64,000 nt of DNA. Origin: an uncultured Sphingobacteriaceae bacterium (GTDB lineage: Bacteria > Bacteroidota > Bacteroidia > Sphingobacteriales > Sphingobacteriaceae). Under the pieces are notes generated by a model. The model did not search any database and was not told the DNA's origin. It saw nothing but the letters and a program-made list of their open reading frames with translations. The stretch lies in NCBI GenBank assembly GCA_946480915.1, contig CAMLLO010000020.1, positions 1-64,000 of the forward strand, given 5' to 3'. Of the stretch, positions 1 to 9,963 are shown piece by piece. The number at the start of each line of letters is the position of its first letter. The first letter of the stretch is position 1. The translations under genes were made by a program, and so were the position numbers.

Positions 1-383
1 GAGCTACTACACAATAGGGGAGGGCCACCCAAGTGAAAAAATTTTTCTGAAAATGACCTCTCTAGGGGTAAAAACAGGCACATTTGTACCCATAAAAGGG
101 GTCATTTTTAGGCAAAAATCGCATTTTTGCGACTTTTCGCTTCAATACACAATACGTCTTTCCTGAAACAGAAAAGCGTTTTTTCGCGTTATCGGCTATA
201 ATTATCCTGGCAGTTTTTATGCTGAGCCTGCAAAGCATTATCAACCAGCCGTATTTAATGGCAATTTTGGTATACCTAGCGTATTTTATAGAAACCAAAA
301 AAAATACAATTCAAGAAAGCCTTTCGTAAGCATCTTTTGATAGCACCCAGGAAAAATAACATCAGAAAATTAATCCAAACAAG
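1..383. other. Non-coding left edge with nested inverted repeats
   Basis: No convincing gene is seen here. A minus-strand open frame at 62-298 is Lys/Arg-rich, has no recognisable motif and covers a hairpin, so I do not call it. Inverted repeats are visible: AAAATGACC at 50-58 pairs with GGTCATTTT at 100-108, and inside that loop GGGTA (66-70) pairs with TACCC (87-91). A smaller TCGCA/TGCGA hairpin follows near 119-132. The segment lies directly upstream of a glycan locus and may hold its leader, or the end of an upstream gene cut off by the window. Confidence 0.5.
48..110. repeat. Nested stem-loop
   Basis: The outer stem is 9 bp (AAAATGACC 50-58 with GGTCATTTT 100-108) and the inner stem is 5 bp (GGGTA 66-70 with TACCC 87-91) around a 16-nt loop. 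There is no clear run of T after the outer stem, so it is not a textbook terminator. It could be a structured leader RNA or a binding site. Confidence 0.4.
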
Positions 384-760
384 ATGAAAAGGCTATTTGA
401 TTTTAGCGCTGCATTACTGGCTATTTTGACGCTCTTGCCCATGTTTTTAATTATTTCACTGTTGATAACGCTCGATTCGAAAGGTGGGATATTCTATAAG
501 CAAAAAAAGACATGCACTAATAACACTCAGCTTAAGCTTTACAAATTCAGGACGATGCATTTAAAACCTTTTGAAAATCGTCGGACAGGTAAAGGCGTTC
601 AAAGTTATGCTATCACCAGATTGGGATATTGGTTAAGAAAATATAAAATTGATGAATTGCCGCATTTAGTAAACATCTTAAAAGGCGAGTTGAGCTTTTA
701 TTCCATCAACAGGAGTTAAAGGCTATAATCCCGGCTATCTCTGCTTTTAAACCCTGAATT
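384..760 (+). pseudogene. Truncated bacterial sugar transferase remnant
   Basis: The readable frame (384-719, 111 aa) begins like the polyprenyl-phosphate sugar-1-phosphate transferase family (WcaJ/PglC): an N-terminal membrane helix, then KLYKFRTM and later IDELPHLVNILKGEL. The family continues with MSLVGPRP and an RPGI-W segment, but here the frame runs into SFYSINRS and a stop. A shifted frame just downstream reads IIPAISAFKP, which resembles the RPGISGW region. The gene therefore looks broken by a deletion or frameshift rather than naturally short. An intact 210-aa paralogue lies at 12461-13093. The remnant lacks the conserved C-terminal catalytic part and is probably inactive. Confidence 0.65.
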
Positions 761-797
761 TAACGCTGCTTAGGTCTGTCTCACATTTTAATATCTG

Positions 798-1856
798 ATG
801 AAGAAAAAAATATATTTCATTTTAAGTTCGCTCACAGCGGGTGGAGCCGAACGTGTTTACTGGCTGTTGTCGCAATATTTTAATAAGGCTGAATTCGATG
901 TAAGCCTGGTGTTGTTAGATCTAAGAAATCCATTCTTCTCGCCAGAATTAGAAGGAATACGGGTTGTGAATCTTAATTCTATAAGAGCCTCAAAATCGTT
1001 TTTTAAACTCTATAAATTGATAAAACAAGAAAGGCCTTATGCGGTATTTACCACAGGCGGGCACATAAGCACGCTGTTATCCATAATATCTTGTTTCGTT
1101 AAGATCCCATATTTAATCGGCAGAGAGACCAGCGTAATAGACATCATGATAACCTTTGCAGGTCCGAGAGCAAAACTGCTTGACCTCTTTGTTGGTGCCA
1201 CCTATAAAAGAATTAGAATCGGTGTTTGCCAATCAGATGAAGTGAAACAATCGCTTGCCAGGAAATACAATATACCGGTAAGAAAGCTGGTGGTTATTCC
1301 TAATCCTGTTATTCCGAATAATATTTTAAAAGAAAAGAACCACAATCCGTTAAACAAACGGCTAATTGTGGTCGCCAGGCTATCGATTGAGAAAGGCCTA
1401 TTTAGATTGCTCGACATATTCAAAGATCTGCCTACTAATTATTCTCTAAATATTGCTGGAGAAGGTCCACTGCGCTCAGAGATCCTAGATAGAATCAACG
1501 AATTACAGCTGGAAAATCGAGTTAAGCTTGTTGGCGAGGTAAAAGATATAAACAGCTTCTTAGCAAAGCATGATCTAATGCTTTTAACATCTTACACCGA
1601 AGGATTTCCTAACGTAGTTGTTGAAGCGTTGTCGGTTGGAGTTCCTGTCGTTTCCTTTCTTGTTGGGGGAATCCCGAACATTATTAAAAATGGCTTTAAC
1701 GGCTATATTATTCAGCAAGATGATTTGCAGACCTTTAAAAAATACACGGTTAAATCCTGTAACCAAAATTGGGATTCTGCAGCAATAAAAAGAGATGTTA
1801 ATGCGCGTTTTGGAATTGATAAAGTAGTAGCCCGTTATGAAAGCTTAATTGCTTAG
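798..1856 (+). CDS. Glycosyltransferase, GT4 family
   Basis: A 352-aa GT-B-fold enzyme expected to add one sugar to a lipid-linked glycan at the cytoplasmic face of the inner membrane. The N-terminus shows the nucleotide-sugar transferase pattern SSLTAGGAERV. The C-terminal donor domain has VVARLSIEKG and the E-x7-E region EGFPNVVVEAL near residues 270-280. It starts with ATG at 798, with no strong ribosome site, as is usual in this lineage. The first gene after the broken sugar transferase, it is followed within about 120 bp by an asparagine-synthase-type gene, so both are likely in one operon. Donor and acceptor sugars cannot be read from the sequence. Confidence 0.88.
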   Translation: MKKKIYFILSSLTAGGAERVYWLLSQYFNKAEFDVSLVLLDLRNPFFSPELEGIRVVNLNSIRASKSFFKLYKLIKQERPYAVFTTGGHISTLLSIISCFVKIPYLIGRETSVIDIMITFAGPRAKLLDLFVGATYKRIRIGVCQSDEVKQSLARKYNIPVRKLVVIPNPVIPNNILKEKNHNPLNKRLIVVARLSIEKGLFRLLDIFKDLPTNYSLNIAGEGPLRSEILDRINELQLENRVKLVGEVKDINSFLAKHDLMLLTSYTEGFPNVVVEALSVGVPVVSFLVGGIPNIIKNGFNGYIIQQDDLQTFKKYTVKSCNQNWDSAAIKRDVNARFGIDKVVARYESLIA

Positions 1857-1974
1857 TGCTCTTGCTTCTAAATTTTATATATCCAATAAGCAATCTATAC
1901 CTATAAAAACAGATGGGCCTTGTCCTATTTTGACCAGTCATTATCCTTTATTCATTTATCTAAAGCATTTACTT

Positions 1975-3819
1975 ATGTGCGGAATTTATGGCTCAACAAT
2001 AAAGTACAGTCAGGAAATAACAGAAGCCAAATTAGAAAGGATCAGATTTCGCGGTCCCGACTATTCGGAAGTTAAATTTATTGACGACCTCGTTCTGGGG
2101 CATAATCGACTTGCGATTATTGATCTTGATGAACGTTCAAACCAACCATTCTCCTATCTGCACTTAATTATTGTTTTTAATGGGGAGATCTACAATTATC
2201 AAGACCTCAAAAAAGATCTTCAGACCAAAGGATACACATTTAATACAAGTTCTGATACAGAGGTTCTCTGTGCAGCATACCTGGAATATGGAAAATCCTG
2301 TGTTACACACTTAAACGGTATGTTCTCTTTCGTAATCTATGATAAGAGTAAACGAATATTGTTTGGTGCCCGTGATAGATTTGGGAAAAAGCCTCTTTAC
2401 TACTGTGATCGGGCTGGCGAATTCGAATTTGCAAGTCAGCCTTCTCAGATAAATTTAGGCCGGCATTTTAATATTGATCAGCAGGCAATTAATGAATATT
2501 TGATTTGGGGCTATATTCCCGAACCCAGATCCATTTGGGCAGAGGTAAAGAAACTGCCTGCAGGATATTTTTTTACCTATAATCTTTCTTCCAGAATTTT
2601 AAACACTGAAAAATACTGGGACCTGGATTACACCTGGAGCAATAAATTTATTGGATCTTATGAAGATGGTAAAAAACATCTGAAAGAGCTGTTAACTGAT
2701 TCTGTGAAAATAAGGATGAACTCAGATGTGCCGCTGGGCGTGTTTCTTTCCGGTGGTATAGATTCATCCCTGGTAGCATCGCTGGCTTCTGGAATGGTAA
2801 ATAATGTCAAAACTTTCTCGATAAAATTTAACGAAAAAGGATTTGATGAAAGCGCCTATGCGCTGCAGGTCGCTAAACATTTACGAACAGAACATCATAC
2901 TATTGAATGTAATTATGCCGAAGGCATTAGCTTGATTAAAGACTTTTCCTCTCACTTTGACGAGCCTTTCGCTGATTCCAGTGCTATTCCAACCATGTTA
3001 TTAAGTAAGTATACCAAAAAACAGGTAACCGTAGCCTTAAGTGGCGATGGTGGTGATGAAGGTTTCATCGGCTACGAAAGATACAAGTGGATGAATATGG
3101 TCAACCCGTTATTGAAACTTCCGTTGCCAATACGGGAACTTGCCGCATGGTTTATCAATTTATCTCCAAATTATGTTCATAAGCTTATCGCGATGGGTAT
3201 TTCTATGAAAGATATTCAGACGCTCTATATCAAAACAATAGGAGGAATGGAAAATTCATGGATCGATAAACCACATCTGGGTTTCAAGAACATGTTCTTT
3301 CAGACATTGAAAAATTCCTCAAAATCGCTCTTGGAAAATCTTTCAGATTTCGATATAAAAACGTATTTGAATGAAGATATTAATACGAAAGTAGACAGAG
3401 CGTCTATGGCTTTTTCTTTAGAATCCCGTTCACCTCTGATGGATTATCGGGTGGTGGAATTCGCGAGAAGTCTTCCCACTAATTTTAAATATAAAAATGG
3501 TGTACAAAAAAGGATCTTAAAAGACCTGCTGTACGAGTATGTGCCAAGAGAGTTGTTTAAAAGACCCAAATCTGGATTTACGATGCCTTTTAAAGAGTGG
3601 TTTAGAAATGAGTTAAAAGAATACGTTCTGGACAATCTGTCTGAGAACGAATTAAAAAATATTCCTGGAATTTGCGTTCGCCGAACCGGAGAAATTATTA
3701 ATGAACATCTGTCTGGTAAGTGGAACCGGTATCCTCAAATCTGGAAGCTGCTGGTGCTGAGTCAATGGTTAAAAAAACAGAAGGAACATCAGTCCAGCGC
3801 ACGCAAAATGGTGCTTTAA
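1975..3819 (+). CDS. Asparagine synthase (glutamine-hydrolysing)-type amidotransferase, copy 1
   Basis: A 614-aa class II glutamine amidotransferase fused to an ATP pyrophosphatase synthetase domain. I place the start at ATG 1975 because it yields MCGIYG, exposing the catalytic Cys2 after Met removal. An upstream in-frame start at 1849 would bury that cysteine. The synthetase domain carries the PP-loop SGGIDS near residues 259-264. Family members make asparagine, but copies in surface-polysaccharide loci are thought to amidate sugar carboxylates. Flanked by glycosyltransferases and with a second copy 1.7 kb on, a uronic-acid amidation role fits better than general asparagine synthesis. That role is inferred. 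Confidence 0.88.
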   Translation: MCGIYGSTIKYSQEITEAKLERIRFRGPDYSEVKFIDDLVLGHNRLAIIDLDERSNQPFSYLHLIIVFNGEIYNYQDLKKDLQTKGYTFNTSSDTEVLCAAYLEYGKSCVTHLNGMFSFVIYDKSKRILFGARDRFGKKPLYYCDRAGEFEFASQPSQINLGRHFNIDQQAINEYLIWGYIPEPRSIWAEVKKLPAGYFFTYNLSSRILNTEKYWDLDYTWSNKFIGSYEDGKKHLKELLTDSVKIRMNSDVPLGVFLSGGIDSSLVASLASGMVNNVKTFSIKFNEKGFDESAYALQVAKHLRTEHHTIECNYAEGISLIKDFSSHFDEPFADSSAIPTMLLSKYTKKQVTVALSGDGGDEGFIGYERYKWMNMVNPLLKLPLPIRELAAWFINLSPNYVHKLIAMGISMKDIQTLYIKTIGGMENSWIDKPHLGFKNMFFQTLKNSSKSLLENLSDFDIKTYLNEDINTKVDRASMAFSLESRSPLMDYRVVEFARSLPTNFKYKNGVQKRILKDLLYEYVPRELFKRPKSGFTMPFKEWFRNELKEYVLDNLSENELKNIPGICVRRTGEIINEHLSGKWNRYPQIWKLLVLSQWLKKQKEHQSSARKMVL

Positions 3820-3837
3820 TAAATACTATCTGCCAAA

Positions 3838-4962
3838 ATGAATCGAAAAATTTTATTTATCACCTCTTCTTTAAGCAAAGGTGGAGCCGAAACGCAGCTT
3901 ATTAAGCTAGCCACGTTCTTGAAAACCAGGGACAATGATATTCTAATCGTTTCATTGCTACCCAAGAGTGATCTTGATATTCAGATACCAGAACCGGGTA
4001 TAAAAGTGGTTTATTTAAAAACATGGAGATGGAACCTTTTATTAAATCTTCGGCAGTTATATAGAAGTATCAAAGATTTTAATCCCGAAGTAGTTATCGC
4101 TTTTATGTTTATTGCTATCATAGTTGCGCGATTATTGAAACTGCTTTTTGACTTTACTTTAGTATCGTCTATCAGGGCCGCAGAAATCCCACGCAAGTGG
4201 TATATCCCATTCAAATTTACATCTGCGCTTGATGATGTGGTTGTTTATAACGCAGACTCCTCCAAGCTTTCTTTTGAGAATCAGGGACTTGTTAAAAAAG
4301 AGGGAGTGGTCATAAATAATGCAATTTCCATCCCAACCAGTAGCGGGCATGACTTTTTAGAGTTTGAAAATAAGCCCTTCGTTTGGGTCTGTGTGGCCCA
4401 TTTTAGAATTGAAAAAGACTACTTAACCTTATTCAAAGCTTTGGGGCTACTAAAAAATAAAAACTTCCGCATTAATATCATCGGTCATTTATTCGACCAG
4501 CAATGGCCGTTTAAAGTTGTAGAACAGTTAAGGATTCAAGATAAAGTGAATTTAATGGGGTTTAAATCAAACGCGACCGATTATTTACAGGAATCGGATG
4601 CTTTTGTGGTATCATCTTTTACAGAAAGCATGCCGAATGCCATTTTAGAAGCCATGGCCAACGAAAAACCAATAGTGGCTACTGCCGTTGGAGGTGTTAC
4701 GGATTTGATTAATGCTTCGAATTCTGGCTTTTGCTATAAGTTGGGCGACGAGTACGAATTAGCAAGCCGGATGTCTGATGTGATGAACATGTCGGACCGA
4801 CAAAGAATCTTGCTTGGTCAAAACGGCAGAAAATATGTAGAATCTAATTTTTCAGAAGCTATAGTGATGGAAAAATGGATGCATGTGATCGATCAATATA
4901 GCGACATAAAAAAGCCAAAGGAGCAATCTACTAAAATACTCGCAGAGGCAGCCAGAGCCTAA
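3838..4962 (+). CDS. Glycosyltransferase, GT4 family
   Basis: A 374-aa GT-B enzyme. The N-terminal SSLSKGGAETQLIKLA motif and the C-terminal ESMPNAILEAMANEKPIVAT (an E-x7-E donor-binding signature, about residues 262-280) are typical of GT4 retaining transferases. It starts 18 bp after the first asparagine-synthase-like gene and so is very likely co-transcribed with it. The C-terminus ends in a Lys/Ala-rich tail without recognisable function. Probable role: addition of one residue to the lipid-linked oligosaccharide. The sugar is unknown. Confidence 0.88.
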   Translation: MNRKILFITSSLSKGGAETQLIKLATFLKTRDNDILIVSLLPKSDLDIQIPEPGIKVVYLKTWRWNLLLNLRQLYRSIKDFNPEVVIAFMFIAIIVARLLKLLFDFTLVSSIRAAEIPRKWYIPFKFTSALDDVVVYNADSSKLSFENQGLVKKEGVVINNAISIPTSSGHDFLEFENKPFVWVCVAHFRIEKDYLTLFKALGLLKNKNFRINIIGHLFDQQWPFKVVEQLRIQDKVNLMGFKSNATDYLQESDAFVVSSFTESMPNAILEAMANEKPIVATAVGGVTDLINASNSGFCYKLGDEYELASRMSDVMNMSDRQRILLGQNGRKYVESNFSEAIVMEKWMHVIDQYSDIKKPKEQSTKILAEAARA

Positions 4963-5083
4963 CATCTGCTTAGCAAAAATAAATTCGTCCAGACGGGTTC
5001 GTCTTCTTAGCTATTACAATACCTCCGGTCTTAAGAAACTAAGACATCTTATTTATCAACTGATTTATTATAAACAAAAAAAC

Positions 5084-5377
5084 ATGAGCAAATCCATTTC
5101 TTTTATGCTTGTATCACTTGTTGTGTTATTAGCATCGTGTGCAACTGTAGATCACCGTAAAATAATGCTATTAAATAATGGCTCGGTAAATACAGCTATT
5201 GTGATCAGAAAAGATAGTAGAGTTTTTCTGCAAGGCGATACTTTGCTATTGAAACGTGTTGGAGAGAATAAATGGTCACAGAGTTACAATACTGTTAAAG
5301 ACACCATTCGCGTTGATCGTAACCATAGTAAAAATGGTTATCGGGCGCAATATGCCCGGGCAGTATTGCTGGATTGA
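5084..5377 (+). CDS. Small lipoprotein of unknown function
   Basis: A 97-aa protein with a clear type II signal peptide: a hydrophobic stretch MLVSLVVLLAS followed by Cys at about residue 19 (lipobox LASC). The mature part is about 78 residues, rich in Lys and Asp, with no motif I recognise. The lysine-poor acidic sorting signal typical of surface lipoproteins in this phylum is not obvious. It lies between glycosyltransferase and asparagine-synthase genes of the glycan locus, so an envelope role is likely, but none can be assigned. Confidence 0.6.
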   Translation: MSKSISFMLVSLVVLLASCATVDHRKIMLLNNGSVNTAIVIRKDSRVFLQGDTLLLKRVGENKWSQSYNTVKDTIRVDRNHSKNGYRAQYARAVLLD

Positions 5378-5536
5378 CAAAGTCAGAAATCAAACAAAAC
5401 TACTGGAAAAGCCTATTTGTCGAATAGGGTCTACCTCCCAGGCATCCGCGGTTGCACAAATACAAAGCTCCTCAGACTATCATTTTTCATTCTTATTGCG
5501 CAGGGAACCTAACCTGTAAAACTAAATCTATCAGAC

Positions 5537-7375
5537 ATGTGTGGAATATTTGGAAGCCTTAATTATAATACTTCCCGAAATTATAAAGACATCTTTAAAG
5601 GGTTGGAACATCGGGGGCCAGACCAGCAGAATCATATAAGCGTTGACAGCTTAGAACTGTATCACACCCGTCTGGCTGTGCAGGACTTAACGGTGAGCGG
5701 TCAGCAGCCAATGCACCATAATGGCTTATATATCGTGTTTAATGGCGAAATATATAATCACCTTGAGCTGCGAAAGAAATACGGATTAGCATCTGCTTCA
5801 AATTCAGATACAAAATCAATACTTCTTTTGTACGAAACCATCGGAATGCTAATGTTGAATGAATTCGACGGAATGTTTGCCTTTGCTTTATATGATTCTA
5901 ATAAAAAAGAACTTTTTCTTGCCAGGGACCGCGCCGGAAAAAAGCCTTTATATGTGTACACCAAGAACAATCAATGTGTCTTTTCTTCAGAGCTGAATAC
6001 TCTGTATAAAGTAGTTCAGCCCGAAATTAACTATGATTCATTAGCCGATTACCTGTATATAGGTTACCATTACAGAAAGGCCACTCCATACGAAAATGTG
6101 TCTGAACTTGAAAATGGTCATTTTTTGCAGATTAACACAAAAACGCTCAAAACCTCCAGCGTAAAGTGGTTTGATATTGCTTCATATTACAAAAAGGAGA
6201 ATGATGTTTTTTTTAACGACGCCGTAGAACAGCTTGACGGTAAATTACAGACCGCTGTAAAAAGCCGGATAGAGAGTTCAGATCTTGATGTGGGCTCGTT
6301 TCTAAGCGGCGGTATTGACAGTGGTTTGGTAACGGCAATCGCTGCCGAAAATTCCCCAAGTCTAAAAACCTTTACAGTCAGAATGCCCGGAGCATATGAT
6401 GAATCGGCATTAGCCAAACAAGTAGCTAATAAGTACAGCACCAATCACACAGTAGTTGACCTGTCTTTTTCTAATCTTAAAAACGATATCGTGCCAATCC
6501 TGGCCAATTACGGCGAGCCTTATTGCGATAGCTCGGCAATTCCCAGTTATTACGTTTCAAAAGAGGCTAAAAAACACATTACAGTTGTATTGAACGGCGA
6601 TGGAGCCGACGAATTGTTGGGGGGGTACAGACGATACGTACCGTTTAAACACATCGACTTTTTTAATTGCAACAGCCTAACCAAGGGAGTCGCAAAAAAT
6701 CTGCTGAAGGTTCTACCAATTGCCAATGAAAAAAAAACTAAATACAACTATGTATATCGTTTGTTAAAAATTGCGAGCTATAATGAAACTTTAGAAATTT
6801 ATAACTCAGCTACATCGGATATTTTTGTTGGATTTGAAGATCAGTTTCTGCACAAACCATCATTAATTGAGATAACTGCCAATCTGGATGATATTAACGA
6901 CCTTAAATTATCTTCCCTAAGTAAGATCTTATTAATGGATTTTCAATCCATATTATTTAGCGGTTTACTTCCTAAAATGGATATTGCCACGATGGCTCAT
7001 TCATTGGAAGGCCGCAGTCCGTTTCTTTCTAAAGATATTTTAGAATTTGCACCCGGCTTGTCAGATAGGTTTAAAGTAAATAACATTACTACCAAATATA
7101 TTTTGAGAGATCTTGCAAAGAAATATTTACCATCTGATCTTATTAACCAACCCAAAAGAGGCTTCGAGATTCCACTAAAAAATTGGGTCGACACGGAACT
7201 AAAGGAAATTATAGAAGGCTATCTTCTTGCTTCTGATACCATTTACTCAAAAATTATCCGGAAAAGTTTTATCGAAGATCTTATTGCCAGGAGGGTGAAA
7301 GTTTCTGATGAAAGACGGGCAAAAATGCTTTTTTGCGTTTTCGGTCTGGAGGTGTGGTATAAAAACCTTAACTAG
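5537..7375 (+). CDS. Asparagine synthase-type amidotransferase, copy 2
   Basis: A 612-aa protein with the same architecture as the gene at 1975. It starts MCGIFG with nucleophile Cys2, has the glutaminase domain to about residue 200, and carries the synthetase PP-loop LSGGIDSG near residue 257. The two copies are clearly diverged in sequence, arguing for distinct substrates rather than a recent duplication. In a glycan locus it may amidate a uronic acid or another carboxylated sugar, using glutamine and ATP. A plain asparagine synthetase cannot be excluded from sequence alone. Confidence 0.88.
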   Translation: MCGIFGSLNYNTSRNYKDIFKGLEHRGPDQQNHISVDSLELYHTRLAVQDLTVSGQQPMHHNGLYIVFNGEIYNHLELRKKYGLASASNSDTKSILLLYETIGMLMLNEFDGMFAFALYDSNKKELFLARDRAGKKPLYVYTKNNQCVFSSELNTLYKVVQPEINYDSLADYLYIGYHYRKATPYENVSELENGHFLQINTKTLKTSSVKWFDIASYYKKENDVFFNDAVEQLDGKLQTAVKSRIESSDLDVGSFLSGGIDSGLVTAIAAENSPSLKTFTVRMPGAYDESALAKQVANKYSTNHTVVDLSFSNLKNDIVPILANYGEPYCDSSAIPSYYVSKEAKKHITVVLNGDGADELLGGYRRYVPFKHIDFFNCNSLTKGVAKNLLKVLPIANEKKTKYNYVYRLLKIASYNETLEIYNSATSDIFVGFEDQFLHKPSLIEITANLDDINDLKLSSLSKILLMDFQSILFSGLLPKMDIATMAHSLEGRSPFLSKDILEFAPGLSDRFKVNNITTKYILRDLAKKYLPSDLINQPKRGFEIPLKNWVDTELKEIIEGYLLASDTIYSKIIRKSFIEDLIARRVKVSDERRAKMLFCVFGLEVWYKNLN

Positions 7376-7450
7376 ATTTGCTTGGTATTAGCTTTTCATA
7401 CAGGCTACTCTGTAAATTTACAATCATTCTAACCATTTACATTGAAGTCT

Positions 7451-8575
7451 ATGAAAATATTAGTTACAGGCGCTGCCGGATTTATCGGCTATCATCTGGT
7501 GAAACAACTAATCGATCGGGGCGATGATGTTGTAGGGATCGATAATATAAATGATTATTACGATGTTGGTTTGAAATACGCCCGCTTAAACCAATCGGGT
7601 ATAACAAACGAAGATATAGCTTACGGAAAAGCTATTTACAGCAACAAGTACAGTAACTATAAATTTTTCAAATTAGACCTTACGGATACTGAGGGATTAA
7701 AAGACTTATTTTTAAATGCTGAATTCGACTATGTATGTAATCTTGCGGCCCAGGCCGGTGTAAGATACAGTCTCACTAACCCAGATGCCTATATTGAATC
7801 AAACATTAAAGGGTTCCTAAATATCTTGGAATGTTCACGTCAGTTTTCTATTAAGCATTTGCTATATGCAAGTTCGTCGAGCGTATATGGCTTAAACACC
7901 GAAATGCCTTTTTCGGCAAGTCAAAATGTTGATCATCCTATCTCATTGTATGCGGCTTCAAAAAAAAGCAACGAATTAATGGCCCATTGCTATAGTCACC
8001 TTTTTAACTTGCCAACTACAGGCCTGCGTTTTTTCACTGTGTACGGTCCATGGGGAAGACCCGATATGGCATTATTTCTTTTTACAAAAAATATACTCGA
8101 AGACAAGCCTATTGATGTTTTTAACTATGGTAGTATGCAAAGGGATTTTACCTATATAGATGATATAATTACTTGTATTATCAAAGCATTAGAACATCCC
8201 GCTGAGGCTAATCATACCTGGGATGGACGGAACCCTGATCCCGCTAGTTCAAAAGCGCCTTACAGAATTTTCAATATGGGAAACGGTGTTCCGATAAGTT
8301 TATCAGTTCTAATCAATGAAATCGAAAAGAATGTCGGAAAATCTGGCAAAAAAATATTTCTATCGATGCAGGATGGTGATATGACCGAAACATGGGCAGA
8401 TATAGATGACTTTAATAAAATGTTTAATTACAAGCCTAATACGTCTATAAAAGAGGGTGTTAAAAGTTTCGTGCGTTGGTATATGGACTTTTACCGGCAA
8501 GAACAATCCACAGCGCAGGAAAAAGATTCAGTGATTTCGGAATTTAATAGTCACAAAGAACAGACCCCTAAGTAG
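7451..8575 (+). CDS. NAD-dependent epimerase, probably UDP-glucuronate 4-epimerase
   Basis: A 374-aa extended short-chain dehydrogenase. The Rossmann motif GAAGFIGYHL is at the N-terminus, SSVYG supplies the catalytic Ser, and YAASK (Tyr167, Lys171) is the catalytic pair. The segment FFTVYGPWGRPDMALF is characteristic of UDP-glucuronate 4-epimerases (Cap1J/LspL type), which make UDP-galacturonate. The ATG at 7451 is preferred to a TTG nine bases upstream. A galacturonate donor would fit the two amidotransferases and the pectate-lyase-family protein of the same locus. The exact substrate is inferred from the motif. Confidence 0.85.
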   Translation: MKILVTGAAGFIGYHLVKQLIDRGDDVVGIDNINDYYDVGLKYARLNQSGITNEDIAYGKAIYSNKYSNYKFFKLDLTDTEGLKDLFLNAEFDYVCNLAAQAGVRYSLTNPDAYIESNIKGFLNILECSRQFSIKHLLYASSSSVYGLNTEMPFSASQNVDHPISLYAASKKSNELMAHCYSHLFNLPTTGLRFFTVYGPWGRPDMALFLFTKNILEDKPIDVFNYGSMQRDFTYIDDIITCIIKALEHPAEANHTWDGRNPDPASSKAPYRIFNMGNGVPISLSVLINEIEKNVGKSGKKIFLSMQDGDMTETWADIDDFNKMFNYKPNTSIKEGVKSFVRWYMDFYRQEQSTAQEKDSVISEFNSHKEQTPK

Positions 8576-8679
8576 CTGCTTTTTACTTAACCTTTCAACA
8601 TGGTTTTTAAGTTCGGGTTCGTCGGAAGCTGTCGATAGGCTTTGTGCATCCCTGCTCTCAAAAAACAATTCACTTCTTT

Positions 8680-9831
8680 ATGAAAAAACTCATTCGCATA
8701 ACAACTGTGCCTGTTTCGCTAGTTGTCCTTTTACGCGGGCAGCTGCAATTTATGTCTAAATATTATGATGTTCTGGCAGTATCATCGAAAGGAGCGGAGT
8801 TGGATTTGTTAGAAAAACAGCCTGGACTGCGGATTGCGGGAGTAAACATGACCCGAAAAATTACCCCTTTTAAAGATCTGGCCGCCCTGTGGAATCTGTA
8901 TCGCTTATTAAAGCGGGAAAAACCCGAAATGGTTCATACCCATACGCCCAAAGCCGGCTTGTTAGGCATGTTAGCCGCACAGTTGGCAGGCGTTCCTGTT
9001 CGGTTACATACTGTGGCGGGTATGCCTTTGCTCGAACGTCAGGGACTTATTCGTAAGGTTTTGGAGCTTGCAGAAAAGCTGACTTATAGGTGCGCCACAA
9101 AGGTGTATCCTAATTCCCTGGCGATGAAACAGCTGATTGAGTCGCACAAATATTGTTCGCCTAAGAAACTTAAAGTTATTGGCAATGGGAGCTCAAATGG
9201 TATAGATACCAGCGTTTTCGATCCACAGTTATTTACAGCTCAGTCAAGGAATCAAACCCGCGAATCAATTGGGATTTCGCCGAATGATATAGTTTATTGT
9301 TTTGTTGGACGCATGGTGGCTGATAAAGGCATCAAAGAACTCGTAGAAGCATTCCTTAAAATAAGTCAGCATAATCGCTATACAAAATTACTCCTGATCG
9401 GGCCATTTGAAGGCGACCTGGATCCCCTGAACAATTTTATTGTAGAAAAGATCCTGAATCATCCCTCAATTATCTGGAAAGACTTTCAACCAGATGTAAG
9501 ACCGTATTTAAGCATCAGCGATATTTTTGTTTTTCCAAGTTACCGTGAAGGCTTTCCTAATGTAGTGATGCAGGCGGGCGCAATGAATTTACCGTGCATA
9601 GTGACGAACATTAACGGCTGCAATGAAATTATCCAGCAGGAAAAAAACGGAATTATAGTTCCTGTTAAAAATTCCAAAGCACTTCAAAACGCAATGGAAC
9701 AGTTAACCCATAATGCAGAATTGCGAAAGAAGCTTTCCATCAATGCCCGGCAAATGATAGCTGCCCGGTATGATCAGCATTATGTTATGAACGAGCTATT
9801 AAAGGAGTACTTACATTTTACGGAAAATTAG
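8680..9831 (+). CDS. Glycosyltransferase, GT4 family
   Basis: A 383-aa GT-B transferase from ATG 8680; a GTG 36 bp upstream is possible but would add a non-homologous-looking leader. The N-terminal half carries VHTHTPKAGLLGMLAA, typical of capsule and O-antigen GT4 enzymes, and the C-terminal half has VGRMVADKGIKELVEAF. The usual E-x7-E motif reads EGFPNVVMQAG, so the second Glu is Gln. I believe this occurs in a recognised subgroup of these enzymes, but have not checked. The likely role is elongation of the lipid-linked glycan. Confidence 0.87.
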   Translation: MKKLIRITTVPVSLVVLLRGQLQFMSKYYDVLAVSSKGAELDLLEKQPGLRIAGVNMTRKITPFKDLAALWNLYRLLKREKPEMVHTHTPKAGLLGMLAAQLAGVPVRLHTVAGMPLLERQGLIRKVLELAEKLTYRCATKVYPNSLAMKQLIESHKYCSPKKLKVIGNGSSNGIDTSVFDPQLFTAQSRNQTRESIGISPNDIVYCFVGRMVADKGIKELVEAFLKISQHNRYTKLLLIGPFEGDLDPLNNFIVEKILNHPSIIWKDFQPDVRPYLSISDIFVFPSYREGFPNVVMQAGAMNLPCIVTNINGCNEIIQQEKNGIIVPVKNSKALQNAMEQLTHNAELRKKLSINARQMIAARYDQHYVMNELLKEYLHFTEN

Positions 9832-9963
9832 CGTCAATCAAACGGCCTTTGATTAACAAAGTTTAAAACCGACCTAAGAAAATTATTTTCGACATGTTCT
9901 GCAGCATCTATATCCAACTATTTAAAACATTAACCTAAAAAAACACAATTAACACATTACAAT

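Noticed and set aside
62..298. Minus-strand open frame at the left edge
   Set aside because: Lys/Arg-rich, no motif, overlaps the nested hairpin region, and no start context; probably chance.
9836..9854. AATCAAA/TTTGATT hairpin after the third GT4 gene
   Set aside because: Only 7 bp and AT-rich, with no T run; too weak to call a terminator.
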